Positions 49,452 through 60,357 of a stretch of DNA of 64,000 nt are shown piece after piece. The translations under genes and the position numbers were made by a program. The stretch lies in NCBI GenBank assembly GCA_965240325.2, contig OZ251227.1, positions 124,001 through 188,000 of the forward strand, read 5' to 3'. The stretch is from Rebecca billardiae RCC1528 (Eukaryota; Haptophyta). Each line of letters starts with the position of its first letter. The first letter of the stretch is position 1. The notes beneath the pieces are model-generated. The model was not told where the DNA came from and did not search any database. It worked only from the letters and a program-made list of their open reading frames with translations.

Positions 49452-52400
49452 TCAAGACGCCTCCGCCTGCGCGACGTCTGCGCCGCGCGCGGCTCCCAGG
49501 GGCACGCCGAACGCAGCCGTCGGCGCGGCCGGCAGCGCGAGCCGCGCGAGCATGGCTGCCAGCTGCACGTGTGCCGGCAGCTCGCCCAGCTCCTGCTGCT
49601 GCTGCTGCTGCTGCTCGGCAGAGCGCAGCGGCGGCGTCCACGCGAGCGCGCCGCCGTCCGCGCCGCCTGGGCCGCCCTCCTCCTCGCCGTCCTCGTCGTC
49701 GTCGTCGTCCAGCTCGCCGTCGGAGAGCTCCGAGCCGGGAGCCGAGCGCGGAGCGAAACCCGGCGCGGGCGCTCGGCCGGCGGCGCGCCCCGCGCCCGCG
49801 CCCTCGTCCTCGTCCGCGCCCGCCTCCCACGCGGCCACGCCCAGACTGCCGCCCACGCCCAGGCCGAGCGCGTCCCGGGCCGCGCGCGTGCGCACCTCGC
49901 CCGCCTCGAGCTCGAGCGCGCGGGCCGTGGCGCGCGGCGCGTGCGCGGACGCGTCCGAGCCCTCCTCGCTGCTGGAGGGCGTCGAGGGCAGCGGCAGCGG
50001 CAGCGGCTGCCGCGCGCGCCCGGCCGCCCAGCCAGCCGCAGCGCCGCGCGCGCCCCAGCCACCGGCCGCGCCCGCCTCCGCCTCCGCCTCCGCCTCCGCC
50101 TCCGCCTCCGCCTCCGCGCCGCGCGCCCAGCCGGCGGCCGCGGAGGAGGCGGAGGGCGCGGGGCTGGGCACCTCCCCCTCGGAGCACGCGGAGGCGATGG
50201 AGGCGGCGGAGGCGGCCAGCGAGCAGCACGCCCCACCGTGCTCGGCCGCAGCGCCGCGCGCCGCCGCCGCCGCCGCCGCCGAGCGCGGCGGCGACGGCGG
50301 CAGCGGCGGCTGTTGGCGCGCTGGCGGAGGAGGGCGCGCGGACGGCTCGCGCGCGCCCGCTGCAGCAAGGCGGCCGGACGCACCTCGGGCGCCGCCCACG
50401 GTGGTCGCCATCGAGGCGGCGGAGGCGGTGGTGTGCAGCGGCTGCGCGCCGCACCCGCCCGCGCCCAGCGCCCGCGGCGCCGCGCCAGGCCCGCCGCAGC
50501 CGCCCGCAGCCGCCTTTGCCCCAGCTCGCGTCCGCGCGGGCGGCGGCCGCTGCCCGTGGCGCAGCAGCACGGGCGGCGGCAGCGGGCGCGCGCGGCGGCG
50601 CGCGGCGGGCGCGGCGGGCGCCGCCTCCGCGGGCGCCGCCCCCTCGCCCCGCGCCCCATCCCCCGCCCGCGCCTCCGCTGCGCGCTGCGGCCGCGCCCCG
50701 TGCGGCGCGTGCGCCCCGCCCAGCTCCTGCAGCTCCTGCCGCACCGCGCTCGACACCGCGCCGTGCACCGCGCCGTGCAGGGCGGCGCGCTCGCGCGCGG
50801 AGGCGGCGGCGACGGAGGCGTCGAGGGCGGAGGAGAGCTGCGCGGCGAGCGCGGCGGCGACCGTGCGCGAGACGGCCGCCGCCTCGAGCCGCGCGCTCAG
50901 CGAGCTCGCGCGCGCGGCCGCGGCAACCGCCGCGGCGGCCGCCGGGCGGCGCGCGGCCTCGGCGGCGCTCGCGGGCGCGGCGGCGCGCGCCGCGCCGCCG
51001 CCGCCCGCCGCGGCGGCGGCGGCGGGCGCGGGCGTTGGCCGGATCACGGCGCCGGCGTCGGCGACGGGCGCGCCGGCGATCACCGCGGCGAGGGCGCGCT
51101 CCACCGCCGCGACCGCCTCCGCCTCCACCGCCGCCGCCGCCGCGCCGGGCGCCGCCGCGGGCGCGTCGGCCGCCGCGCGCGCCGCCGCCGCCGCCGCGTC
51201 TGCGGCCGCCGCCGCCTCGCGCGCGGCCGCCGCCGCGGCGTGCGCGGCCGCCTCGGCCTCGGCGCGCGCGGCGCGCGCGGCCGCGCGCGCGCCGAGTCCA
51301 CGCCCCGCCGCCTGCACGCGCACGGCCGCCTCCGCGCGCCGCGCCGCCGCCGCTCGCTCCGCCCTCGCGCGCGCGGCGCGCGCGCGGCCGTGCGCGCCGC
51401 GCGCCGCAGCCTGCAGCCGCGCCGCCGCGTGCCGCGCGCCGCGCAGCTGCGCGCGCGCGAGGGCGGAGCGCCACGCGGCCTGGAGCTGCGCCGCGGTCGC
51501 GTCCGCGTCGATGGTCGGCAGCGGCGGCGCCTCCGCCCGCCGCGCGCCCTCCGCCACGCGCTCCGCGCCCTGGGCGGCGGCGGCGGGCGGCGCGGCCGCG
51601 CTCGGCGCCGTGAGCGCGCGCGCGGCGCGCAGCGAGGCCGCCGGCACGCGCGCCGCGGGCGCGGGCGCCGCGGCGCCGGCGGCGTCGGCGCCGGCGCGCG
51701 CGCCCAGCGCCACGCCGAGCACCGCCTCGAGCAGCGCGCCCTCGAGCGCGCGCCGCGCGCCGCCGCCGCCCCCGCCGCGCGCGGCCGCGTGCTGCTGCGC
51801 CTGCCCCTGCGAGCTCGGCAGCACAGCCGGCGGCGAGGCCGGCGGCGGCGGCGTGCGCCCGGCGGCGGCCGCGCCGCGCTCGGCGGCGGGCGGGAGGAGG
51901 ACGGCGGCGGCGGCCTCGGCGACGGCGCGCTCGTCCACCGCCGCGCCCGCGTCCACGAACAGCTGCAGCAACCCGCCCGGCGGCGGCGCACCGGCCGACG
52001 CCGCCGACGCCGGCGCGGCGGCCGCGGCCGCGCGCGGGCGCGCGGCCGCGCCGTCGGCCGATGCGGGCGCGCCGTCGCGCGCCGCGCGGACGAGCAGCTG
52101 CGCCGCGGCGTGCGAGACGAGCCAGCGCGTCGCCGCGCCGCCGAGCGCCTCCTCCGCGTCCTGCGCCAGGCTCGCCGCGTCCGCGCGCGCCGCGCCGCCG
52201 GGCAGCTCGACCGCGGGCGGGCCGGGCGGCGGCGCGCGCTCGGCGGCGCGGCGCGCGCGCGCGAGCGCGGCGCGCGCCGCGCGGCCGCGCGCGAGCGCGG
52301 CGAGCCGCGTCGCGGCGGCGTGCTCGGCGTCGCCCGCGGCATCGTCCTCGCCCGCCGCGCCGCCGCCGTCGTCCGTGCCCACCGCCGCGTCCACGCGCGC

Positions 52401-54219
52401 CGCGGCCGCCCCGCCGCCCGCCGGCGCGTCGCGCGCGCCGGCCGCGCGTGCGCGCTCGTCGCGCGGCGCCGCGCACGCGCCGCGCGCCGCGCTGGCCGCG
52501 CGCTGCGGCGGCGGCGCCAGCCGGTGCGGCGGGCGGCGCGCGCGCAGCGCGGCCTGCAGCACGAGCGCGGCGAGCTCGCGCAGCGGGCCCTCCTCCGCCG
52601 CGGCCGGCGGCGCGGCCGCCTCGGCCGCCGCACCGCGCGCGCGCGCCGCGCGCGCGCGCTCGCCCGCGGCCGGCGCCGCCGCCCGACGGCGCAGCGCGCG
52701 CAGCAGCAGCGCGCGCGCGCGCGCCTCGGCGCGCCGCGCGGCGGGCATCATCGAGACGGCGGTCTGCGTGCCCACGCCGGGCGGTGGCGGCGCGGCGGCG
52801 GGCTCGCGCGGCGCGTGCGCCCCCTCGCGCCGCGCGTCCGCCAGCGCGCGCAGCTCGGCCGCGCTCTCGGCGAGCGACGCCGCCGTCGCCTCGAGCGAGC
52901 TCACGCGCGCGCGCAGCGCGGCAGAGTCGGCGTCGGCGGCGGGCGGCGCGCGCCGCCAGCCCGCGGCCGAGGGCGCGCCCGGCGGCGCGACGAGCGAGAG
53001 GCGGATGGGGCGCGCGCCGCCGAGCGGCCGTGGCGCCTCCGCGCCCGCGCGGCCCCAGCCAGCGGCGGACGACGCGCCCACCGATGCATCCGCGCCCGCA
53101 CCCGCCGCGCGCGGCGGCGGCGCGCGTGCCGAGTGAGCATGGCCGCCCGGTGCCGAGGGCTCGGCGGGCGGCTCCGCGGCCGAGCACCAGCCGGCGGCGA
53201 GCACCCTCGCCCCGGACGACGCGGCGGCGCCGGCGGCCGCGCCCTGCGCGCAGCACACCCCGCAGCCCTGCGCGCCGCCCAGCTCACGCACGCGCCAGTG
53301 CGCGTGCGCGGCACCCACGGCCCCGCCGTGCGCTGCGCTGCAGGCCTGCGCGCGCTGGTGGTGGGCGGGCGGCCGTGCAGCCCCGGCGGGGTGGATGAGC
53401 GTCAGGCGCAGCCCGTTGGCGGAGACGCCCGGCGCGAGCTGCTGCGGGCGCGGGCCGCCGCTCGCAAGCCTGCCGCCGCCGCCGCCGCCGCCGCCGTGGC
53501 CGTGGCCGCCGCCGCCGCAGCCGCCGTCGCCGCCGCAGCCGCCGCCGCCAAATCCACCGCCGCCGTCGCCGCCGCCGCCGCCGCCGCCGCCAAATCCACC
53601 GCCGCCGCCAGGCCCGCTGCCGCCGCCGAATCCGCCACCGCCGCCGCCAAACCCGCCGCCGCCACCGCCACCGCCGTCGTCGCTGTCCCCGTCGCTGTCC
53701 GGCCGCCCCTCCGCCTCCGCGCGCGGCGCTCCGTGCGGCGCTGAGCGCGCGCCTGCCGGCCAGCCATCGCCACCGCCACCGCCACCGCCACCGCCACCGC
53801 CACCGCCATCGACGAGGCTGAGGGACGGCGGCGGCGGCGCGCGCGGCGCGGGCGGCGCGGGCGGCGCGCGCGGCGCGGGCGGGGCAGCCGCCGCGCCCCG
53901 CGCCAGACCGCGCAGCGCGGCGGCGGGGTCCGCCTCCGCCTCGGCCTCCGCCTCCGCCTCCGCCTCCGCCGCCCGCAGCTCTGCCCTCGCCGCCGCCATC
54001 ACCACCCCGTCGCCCATCGCCACGCGCCACTCGGCGCCCGAGTGCTGCAGCTGCGCCAGCGTGGCGCGCAGCGCGAGCCCGAGCTGCTCGACCTCCGCCT
54101 CGAGGCCCGCGCCATCGGAGGCGGCGGGCGCGCACGCCGCCGCGAGCGCGCCGCCGCGTGCCGCGCCGCGCGCCGCCGCGCCGCCGCCCTCGCCGCCCTC
54201 GCCTCCGCCCTCGCCGCCT

Positions 54220-54252
<33 letters not shown>

Positions 54253-57200
54253 CTGAGCTCGCCCTCGAGGGGCGGCCGCGGCGGCTCGGGCACCGCCTCG
54301 GCCCACCAGCGCTCGCCGAGCGCGCTCGGCGCACGCCGCGCGCCCGCCGCGTCAACGCCGGCCGCGTCGGCGGCAGCGCCGGCCGCCGCCGCTCGCGTCG
54401 GCGCGCGCGCCGCAGCCCCGCCGCCACCGCCGCCGGCCGCCGCGCTCGGCGTGTCGTGCGCGGCCGCCGGCTCGCCCAGCGCACGCAGCGCGCGCTCGTG
54501 CGAGGCGAAGGGGCCCTCGAGCGCCTGCGCGACGCGCAGCGCCTCGGGCACCGCAGCGAGCGCCGCGGCCGCGCGCGCGCGCGCCTCCTTTGCGCCCGCG
54601 CTCGCCTCGAGCGCCGCCGCGAGCGCGGGCGGCGCCGTGCGCGCGTCCACAAACGCGCCGCCCTCCGCGGCCAGACGGCCCACCTCGCGGATCGCGGCGA
54701 AGAGCGCGGCGGCGGCGGCGGCGCCGTCGGAGAGGGTGGCGGCGCGCTCACGCCGCTCGTCCTCCGCCGCCTCCGCCGCCTGCGCGGCCGTGCGCGCCCC
54801 CCCCGACGCACCGCCGCCGCTGCCGCCGCCGCCGCCGCGGCCGGGCGAGCCGCGCCGCTGCCGCAGCTGCGCCAGCCGGTCGCCCAGCGCGTGCAGCTCG
54901 TCCGCCAGCGCGGGCAGCCGCGCGGCGGCGGCCTCGCACCGCTCGAGCGCGTCGCGTGCGCTCGCCACGCGCCGCTCGGCCGCGGGCGGCACGCTCGGCG
55001 CGAGCGGCGCGGCTCGCACGCTCGCGCCGCGCGCCTTGGCGAGCGCCGCCGCCTCGGCCGCCGCGAGCGCGCCGCCGCGCTCGCCCAGCCCGCGCAGCGC
55101 GGACGCGGCGCTGCGCGCGCCCGAGGCGGCCGGCTCGGCCGCGGCGCCCGCGCGCGGGCGCGGGCGCACGAGCACGCCCGCCACGCGCACGGCCGGCGCG
55201 CGCGGCGGCGGCTGCTTTGCGCCGGGCGCGCGCGGCCGCGGCACGGCGGCGCGCCGCGCGGCGACGGCCGGCGGCGCGCGCGGCTGCGGGATGGCCGACG
55301 CTCGCGGCCCGCCGCCGCCGCCGCCGCTGCCGCCGGCGCCGCCGACGACGTGCGCCATCGGCGGCCAGCCGAGCGCGTCCGCGCGCGCCTCCATCCGCGC
55401 CGCGTGCTTCGCCGCGGCGGCGTCGGCGGCCGCCTCGGCCGCGGACGCGCGCCGACCGCCCGCGCCGTCCGCCGCGGCCGAGCCGCCGCCCGCGCCCGGC
55501 TCGGCGCGCTGCGCGCGCGGCGAGGGCGGCGAGGACACGGGGCGCGAGCGCGCGGCCGAGGCGTCGCGCCCTCCGGGGCCGGCCGAACGCCACGGCGCGG
55601 GGCGCGGGTGCGCGCCGCGCGGCCCTCCGCCCTCGCCGCCCTCGCCGCCGCGCGCGCGCCCCCCGGCCGCCGCCCCCTCGCCGCGCCCCGGCTGCTCGGC
55701 CGCCATCGAGCTCAGCGCCGCGAGCGCGCTGGCGAGCCCGCCCGCGGCCGCGGCCGCCTCCGCCTGCGCCTGCTCGCGCGCGCGGCCGAGCGCAGAGCCG
55801 AGCGCGTCGCTCAGCGCCTCGAGGCCGGGCGGCACGGCTGGAGCGGCGGCGCCTCCCGCGCCGCGCGCGCGCGCGCGGGCGTCGCCCGCCGACGCGCGCC
55901 GCGCCTGCCCGCCCGCCTCGGCGCGCGCCGCTCGGCGCTCGGCACCGTCGCGCGCTGCGCGCCCCGCGGGGCTGAGGGTGCGCCTGGGGGCGGCCGAGGC
56001 GCGCGCGGGCGAGGGCGCGGGCACGCTGGCCGTGCCGCCCGCTGCGCCCGCGCCCGGCGGCGCGGCGCGCGCCGAGCCCGCAGCCCCTCGCCCCAGCCCC
56101 AGCGCACGGCCGTCACCGCCACCGCGGCCGGCCAGGCTGCCGCGTGGCTCGGGCGAGCGCGGCCCGCCTGCCGCTGGCTCCGTGCGCAGCCGCGCCACTC
56201 GAGGGGGCGCTGCGGCCGGCGAGGACGCCCCTTGCGCCGGCGGCTCCTGCGGCTCCGCGCGCGGCGCCGCCTCCGCCTCCGCCTCCTCCGCCTCCGCCTC
56301 CTCCGCCTCCGCCTCCGCCTCCTCCGCCTCCGCCTCCGCCGCCTCCGCCTCCGCCTCCTCCGCCTCCGCAGACACAGCCGCGCGTGCGTCCGCCCTCGCA
56401 CTCGGCACCAGCTCCGCGGCGGCCGGGCCGTCGAGCAGCATGGTGGACTGGAGGTACGCCTCGATCGCGCGCGACGCCTCGCCGCCCGCCGGAAGCCCTG
56501 CGCGGCGCGAGATCGGCGCGCGACGCGCGCGCCCACGTGTCACACCCGGCGGCGCGAGCCGAGGGCAAGGGCGCGCCGCGGCGCCTGCGGGAGCATGCGC
56601 GCACGCGCGCGCGCACCGGCCGCACGCTCGACAAACTGCGCGACCTGGACGAGCGAGTCGTGCGCCGCACGCAGCTGCGCGCTGCTCGCGCGCTCGCCGC
56701 CCGCGCCGTCCTCCGCGCCGTCCGCGGCGGGCGCATCTGCATTCGTGCCCGCCGGCTGCGCGCCGCGGCGTGCGCGCCCGGCGCCATCTCGCTCGAGGAG
56801 CAGGCGGAAGAGCTGCTGCTCGAGGGCGGCGCGCGTGTGCTCGTCCGAGGCGTCGCTCGGCGCGTCGGCCTCCGGCGCGGGCGCGCCCGCCGCCGCGCGC
56901 GGGTGCACCGCCATCGCCATGCGCGCGGCGCGCGGCGCGAGCGTGCTCACATCCGCGTGCACCGCGCGGCGCGGCATGGGCTCGCGCGCCTCCTCGCGCA
57001 GCCTCGCCGCGGCGGCGCGGGGCACGACGTCGACGCCCCACACGGGCGCCGGCGAGCGCGCCGCCTGCGCCTCGCGCGCCGCGCCCGCGTCTTCCGCCGG
57101 GTGTGCGTCCTCCGCGCCGCGCTCGGCGCCGAGCGCCCAGTCCACGTCCGCGCGCGCACCCTGCGCGCCCGTCGACGCCGGGAGGCGCGGTGGCGAGGGC

Positions 57201-57283
57201 GGCTCGATCTCGCGCACGATCGCCAGCGGCACGCGCACTGTGCGCGCGCCCGCGGGGCGCGGCGGGTGGCCCGTCGGCGCCAT
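49452..57283 (-). CDS. Giant Ala/Gly-rich protein, possibly TALPID3-like
   Basis: Two exons (57283-56617 and 56497-49452) give 2,570 residues; the 119-bp intron begins GTGCGC and is phase 1. The start is ATG 57283 (MAPTGHPPRP). The minus-strand frame stays open for over 7 kb in exon 2. Parts that are not low complexity: VRVPLAIVREIEPPSPPRLP, LEQQLFRLLLERD, LRAAHDSLVQVAQFVERAAG, ARDALERCEAAAARLPALAD, TRWLVSHAAAQLLVRAARD, LLQLFVDAGAAVDERAVAE and LEGALLEAVLGVALG, plus IQ-like helices (AAVRVQAAGRG). The WL...LL helix and LFVDAG-VDE block recall the centriolar protein TALPID3/KIAA0586, but only from memory. Between them lie GluAla runs (56268-56370, 50067-50118), a Gly-rich run (53480-53800) and Gln7. 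A coiled-coil centriole/cilium scaffold is the best guess. Confidence 0.6.
53460..53820 (-). repeat. Gly-codon-rich low-complexity tract in coding sequence
   Basis: CCG/CCA runs that read as poly-Gly with Phe, Cys, Asp and Ser interruptions in the giant protein. It is in frame and uninterrupted, probably a flexible disordered linker. Confidence 0.85.
56268..56370 (-). repeat. Hexanucleotide tract coding Glu-Ala repeats
   Basis: CCTCCG-type units that encode alternating Glu and Ala in the giant protein; a similar tract lies at 50067-50118. It could form a long charged single helix. Confidence 0.85.
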
Positions 57284-57426
57284 GGGCCGCGCAGGTGCGT
57301 TGTGTGGCGCTTTTGAGTGGCTTGCCGCCGCCGCGGGCCGCGGCCCCACCGTTGCATCACAGAGCCACCTGGCAACCGCACGGCTTGCCGCCCAGTTGCG
57401 CCCTTTGCCTCGTGGTGGCAGCAGCG
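57284..57426. promoter_or_regulatory. Divergent promoter gap, giant protein / SpoU methyltransferase
   Basis: 143 bp between opposite start codons; slightly less GC-rich than the exons. Shared promoter inferred from spacing. Confidence 0.4.
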
Positions 57427-58434
57427 ATGGCGGCGCGTGCACGGCCGAGGCAAGTGGTGAGATGGGCATGCCTGCTGCTCCTCGCGCTGAGCTGCGCGCG
57501 CGGCAGCGGCCACGCCACGCGGCCACGGCACGTGCGGCTCGCTGCCCACCCCGCGCGCATGTGCGCCCGGCCCGCCGACCTCGCCTCGCTCTCGGCCGAG
57601 GTCGCTCGGCTGCGCGCGGAGCTGGCCGCTGAGGTGCGCGCGGCCGGCCGGCCGTCGGAGGCGGCGCGCGTGGCCGCGCTCGACGCGGCGCTCGCGGCTG
57701 TGGAGCTCGCCCCCGATGCCGTCGATGCCAACCCGTCGGCGCGCGCCATGTACAACCGCTTCGTCAGCCCGCGCGCTGTGCGCGCGGGCGAGGCTGACGC
57801 CGGCGTGGACGCGCCCGGCCGGCAGCCGCTCGAGACGCTCGCGCGCGCTGCGGCGCACAACATCGCGCACACGCTGCGGCGCGACGCGGCCGAGGCCGCC
57901 GCGTACATCCGCACGTGCGACGCCGCGCACGCCGAGGCGGAGGCGCTGGCTCTGCCCACGCACCCTCTCGCCCTCGTGCTCGACAACCTGCGCTCTGCGT
58001 ACAACGTGGGCAGCCTGCTGCGCACGGCCGACACGGCGCGCTGCGCGGAGGTGGTGACGTGCGGGTACTGCCCGCACCCGCCGCACGCGAAGATCGACAA
58101 GACCGCGTTCAACGCCGCGCGCTCCGTGCGCACGCGCCACTTCGAGGCGACCGCGGCCGCGCTGCGCGCGCTGCGCGCGGAGGGGTACGCGCTGTGGGCG
58201 ATGGAGACGACCGAGCGCTCGCTGTGCTACGCGAGCGCGGCGCCGCTGCCGCCGCGGCTCGCGCTCGTGCTCGGGAATGAAGAGGTCGGCGTCGACCCCG
58301 CCGTGCTCGAGATGTGCGACGCGCTCGTCGAGGTGCCCACCTTTGGCGTGAAGAACTCGCTGAACGTCGCGAGCGCCGCGCCCATTGTCGTGTTCGACGT
58401 GCTGCGCCGCTGGGGGCGGCTGCCGAGCACGTGA
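57427..58434 (+). CDS. SpoU/TrmH-family RNA 2'-O-methyltransferase, probably organellar
   Basis: 335 residues, single exon, start ATG 57427. The N terminus carries a signal-like segment (VVRWACLLLLALSCARG) followed by a basic Ser/Arg/His stretch, as in bipartite plastid presequences of secondary-plastid algae. Residues 180-330 form the SPOUT fold: motif 1 LDNLRSAYNVGSLLRTAD (Asn193, Arg199), motif 2 LVLGNEEVGVD (280-290) and motif 3 VPTFGVKNSLNVASA (303-317), which make the trefoil knot that binds S-adenosylmethionine. Family members methylate the ribose 2'-OH of tRNA or rRNA. Before the domain is a helical Ala-rich segment (LSAEVARLRAELAAEV). The exact RNA target is unknown. Confidence 0.9.
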   Translation: MAARARPRQVVRWACLLLLALSCARGSGHATRPRHVRLAAHPARMCARPADLASLSAEVARLRAELAAEVRAAGRPSEAARVAALDAALAAVELAPDAVDANPSARAMYNRFVSPRAVRAGEADAGVDAPGRQPLETLARAAAHNIAHTLRRDAAEAAAYIRTCDAAHAEAEALALPTHPLALVLDNLRSAYNVGSLLRTADTARCAEVVTCGYCPHPPHAKIDKTAFNAARSVRTRHFEATAAALRALRAEGYALWAMETTERSLCYASAAPLPPRLALVLGNEEVGVDPAVLEMCDALVEVPTFGVKNSLNVASAAPIVVFDVLRRWGRLPST

Positions 58435-58882
58435 ACCTTAGGACTGCTCGAAACTCGCTGCTCTTGCCCCGGAGGCCTCGCGCGCGTCGCTGGCCAGGCG
58501 TCAGCGTCTGCGAAGCGCAGCACGCCGTGTGCGCGCACGGCTTATTTCTGACGCCGTCACCCTGACGGCGTAGGATTATGATGGTCGCATCGGGCGGCAT
58601 CGGCGTAGTTATAGTCTTATTAGGCGCGTACTAGCAGCAGACGACTACGTACTCTACTACTGTAGTACGTAATTTAATTATAGTGGAGCCTGTAGTAATC
58701 ATTGGCGCGGGCGACGGAAACAGTGCGCGCAGTCTTGCGGCAGTCTATCAGTATTCCGCACCGTACTGATGCGCAGGCCGTGCTACGCCTGCCTGAGCTG
58801 TGTGCGTCTCTTATTCTTAGTAAACTGTAGTGTGCACGTTAAATCATATAGTCGTCGTAAACTGTATATATATGATATATAT
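58435..58882. other. Intergenic AT-rich region
   Basis: Falls from GC-rich to AT-rich after 58620 and ends in a TA run (about 58863-58882) that borders the repeat complex. Contains the third dispersed-repeat copy. No gene seen. Confidence 0.65.
58786..58829 (+). repeat. Dispersed repeat, copy 3
   Basis: 44 bp beginning CGCCTGCCTGAGCTGTGTGC; the counterpart of copies at 34455-34501 and 28093-28120. Confidence 0.9.
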
Positions 58883-59186
58883 GTGGGGTTATTGGTACAA
58901 TAACTGATTGTCTAAGAGGACGACAAGAACGCCGGGCGCCAGCGCCGCTCATCAGCCACATCGCCCTCTACCAGACCATCGCCTCAAAGGGCGCTGCTCC
59001 CGGACAAACAGTCTGTCCGGGTTGTTCTGCCGCCCAGGAGATCGATTTCCGGCGCCGGCCTCTGCCGCCTGCTTCGCCAGGCGCGGCGTGCGAGATGGCT
59101 CCAGCCAAGCTCGTCCTGCGTCGCCGGCGGCGGCGGCTCGCACGCGGGTGGCGCGTCGCGTGCACCGACCAACATCTTTCGGCAAC
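58883..59186 (+). repeat. Block A (304 bp) of shuffled repeat complex
   Basis: Reverse-complement identical, as far as I can read, to 60054-60357. It starts GTGGGGTTATTGGTACAATA and includes two short perfect hairpins: TTATTG/CAATAA near the outer end and CCCGGACA/TGTCCGGG near 59000. Open frames in it have no family features. The left neighbour is a TA run. Confidence 0.9.
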
Positions 59187-59330
59187 TCGGCGGTAAGCAA
59201 CGCTCCGCATCGCGCCCCCTCGCGCTTCGGGCCACCGCCTCTTCTCTCTCTGTGTGCGTGCGCACCCTGTGGCTCTTCCGCACCCGCCCCGATCGCACCG
59301 TTCCCTCTTCGCCACATGCCTCCTCCTCCG

Positions 59331-59830
59331 TGGGTGCGCCCCCACGCGGATCGCTGCTCCATCTCTCCCGCCCTGCCTCGGGATCGCCCCGGTGCCAACG
59401 CCAGCCGGCTCCTACACAAGGACCGCTGGCGGCACACCGCGCGCCGGGCCCCGTGCGCACCCGCGGGCCATTCACAGCATCCGCAAAGGCCGTCTAGCCT
59501 TCTCCTGCTTCCGCAGCGCCGCGCCTCGGGGCCGGCTGCCTGCTATCTCTCCTATTCGGGTTCCGTCTCACTCGCACTGCCCCACCTGCCCAGCCCCCGC
59601 TGGCCGGCCCTCGTGCGTGCGCGACTCACACGTGCCTTGCCCCCTTTCCTTCCCATCACTCAATGGGATTCTCCTCCACGCGGTGCTCCCCAACACACCA
59701 TGAAACGGGATCACTCACGCACCGCGTCTCGTCGACGGCGAGCGGCATGCCCACCGCATCTGCTGCCGCTCGCCAAGGCATGAGGACACGTAAATCCCAC
59801 TGAGTAGGAACACACGCAGCCGCCTCGGCA
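59331..59830 (+). repeat. Block B (500 bp) of shuffled repeat complex
   Basis: Reverse-complement copy of 60427-60926, exactly 500 bp on each side. It starts TGGGTGCGCC and ends GCCTCGGCA, i.e. TG...CA, the end dinucleotides of LTRs. No poly-A signal or coding motif was recognised. Confidence 0.9.
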
Positions 59831-60053
59831 CGTCCGCTGACGGAAGGCTGAGCGCCTGCGGACTCGTCGACTGAACCTCCACCTGACCGCCCGGGAGCAG
59901 CACTGCTGGGGACCTAACCTGAAAAACCCAATCGTGTTGGGAGGCAGGGGGTCACATGAGCCCTAAGTGCAGCGCCGCAAGACCGGGCGGTCGGACGGCG
60001 GGTGTTGTGATCCCGCCGCCCGAGCACCAGACCAACGGGCCCTGGGTGGGCGG

Positions 60054-60357
60054 GTTGCCGAAAGATGTTGGTCGGTGCACGCGACGCGCCACCCGCGTGC
60101 GAGCCGCCGCCGCCGGCGACGCAGGACGAGCTTGGCTGGAGCCATCTCGCACGCCGCGCCTGGCGAAGCAGGCGGCAGAGGCCGGCGCCGGAAATCGATC
60201 TCCTGGGCGGCAGAACAACCCGGACAGACTGTTTGTCCGGGAGCAGCGCCCTTTGAGGCGATGGTCTGGTAGAGGGCGATGTGGCTGATGAGCGGCGCTG
60301 GCGCCCGGCGTTCTTGTCGTCCTCTTAGACAATCAGTTATTGTACCAATAACCCCAC
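60054..60357 (-). repeat. Block A' (inverted copy of A)
   Basis: 304-bp inverted copy of 58883-59186. Its outer end (ACCCCAC) touches the inverted-repeat cassette that begins at 60358. Confidence 0.9.

Noticed and set aside
49343-55975. Several very long plus-strand and other-frame open frames opposite the giant protein
   Set aside because: Caused by GC content near 85 percent, where stops are rare. They translate to Ala/Arg/Pro strings without motifs, and the minus frame alone joins to a sensible first exon.
58908-59783. Plus-strand frame across blocks A and B, with inverted copies
   Set aside because: It crosses the border between separately repeated blocks, has no ATG at its start and no protein motif. 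The repeats are better read as non-coding elements.
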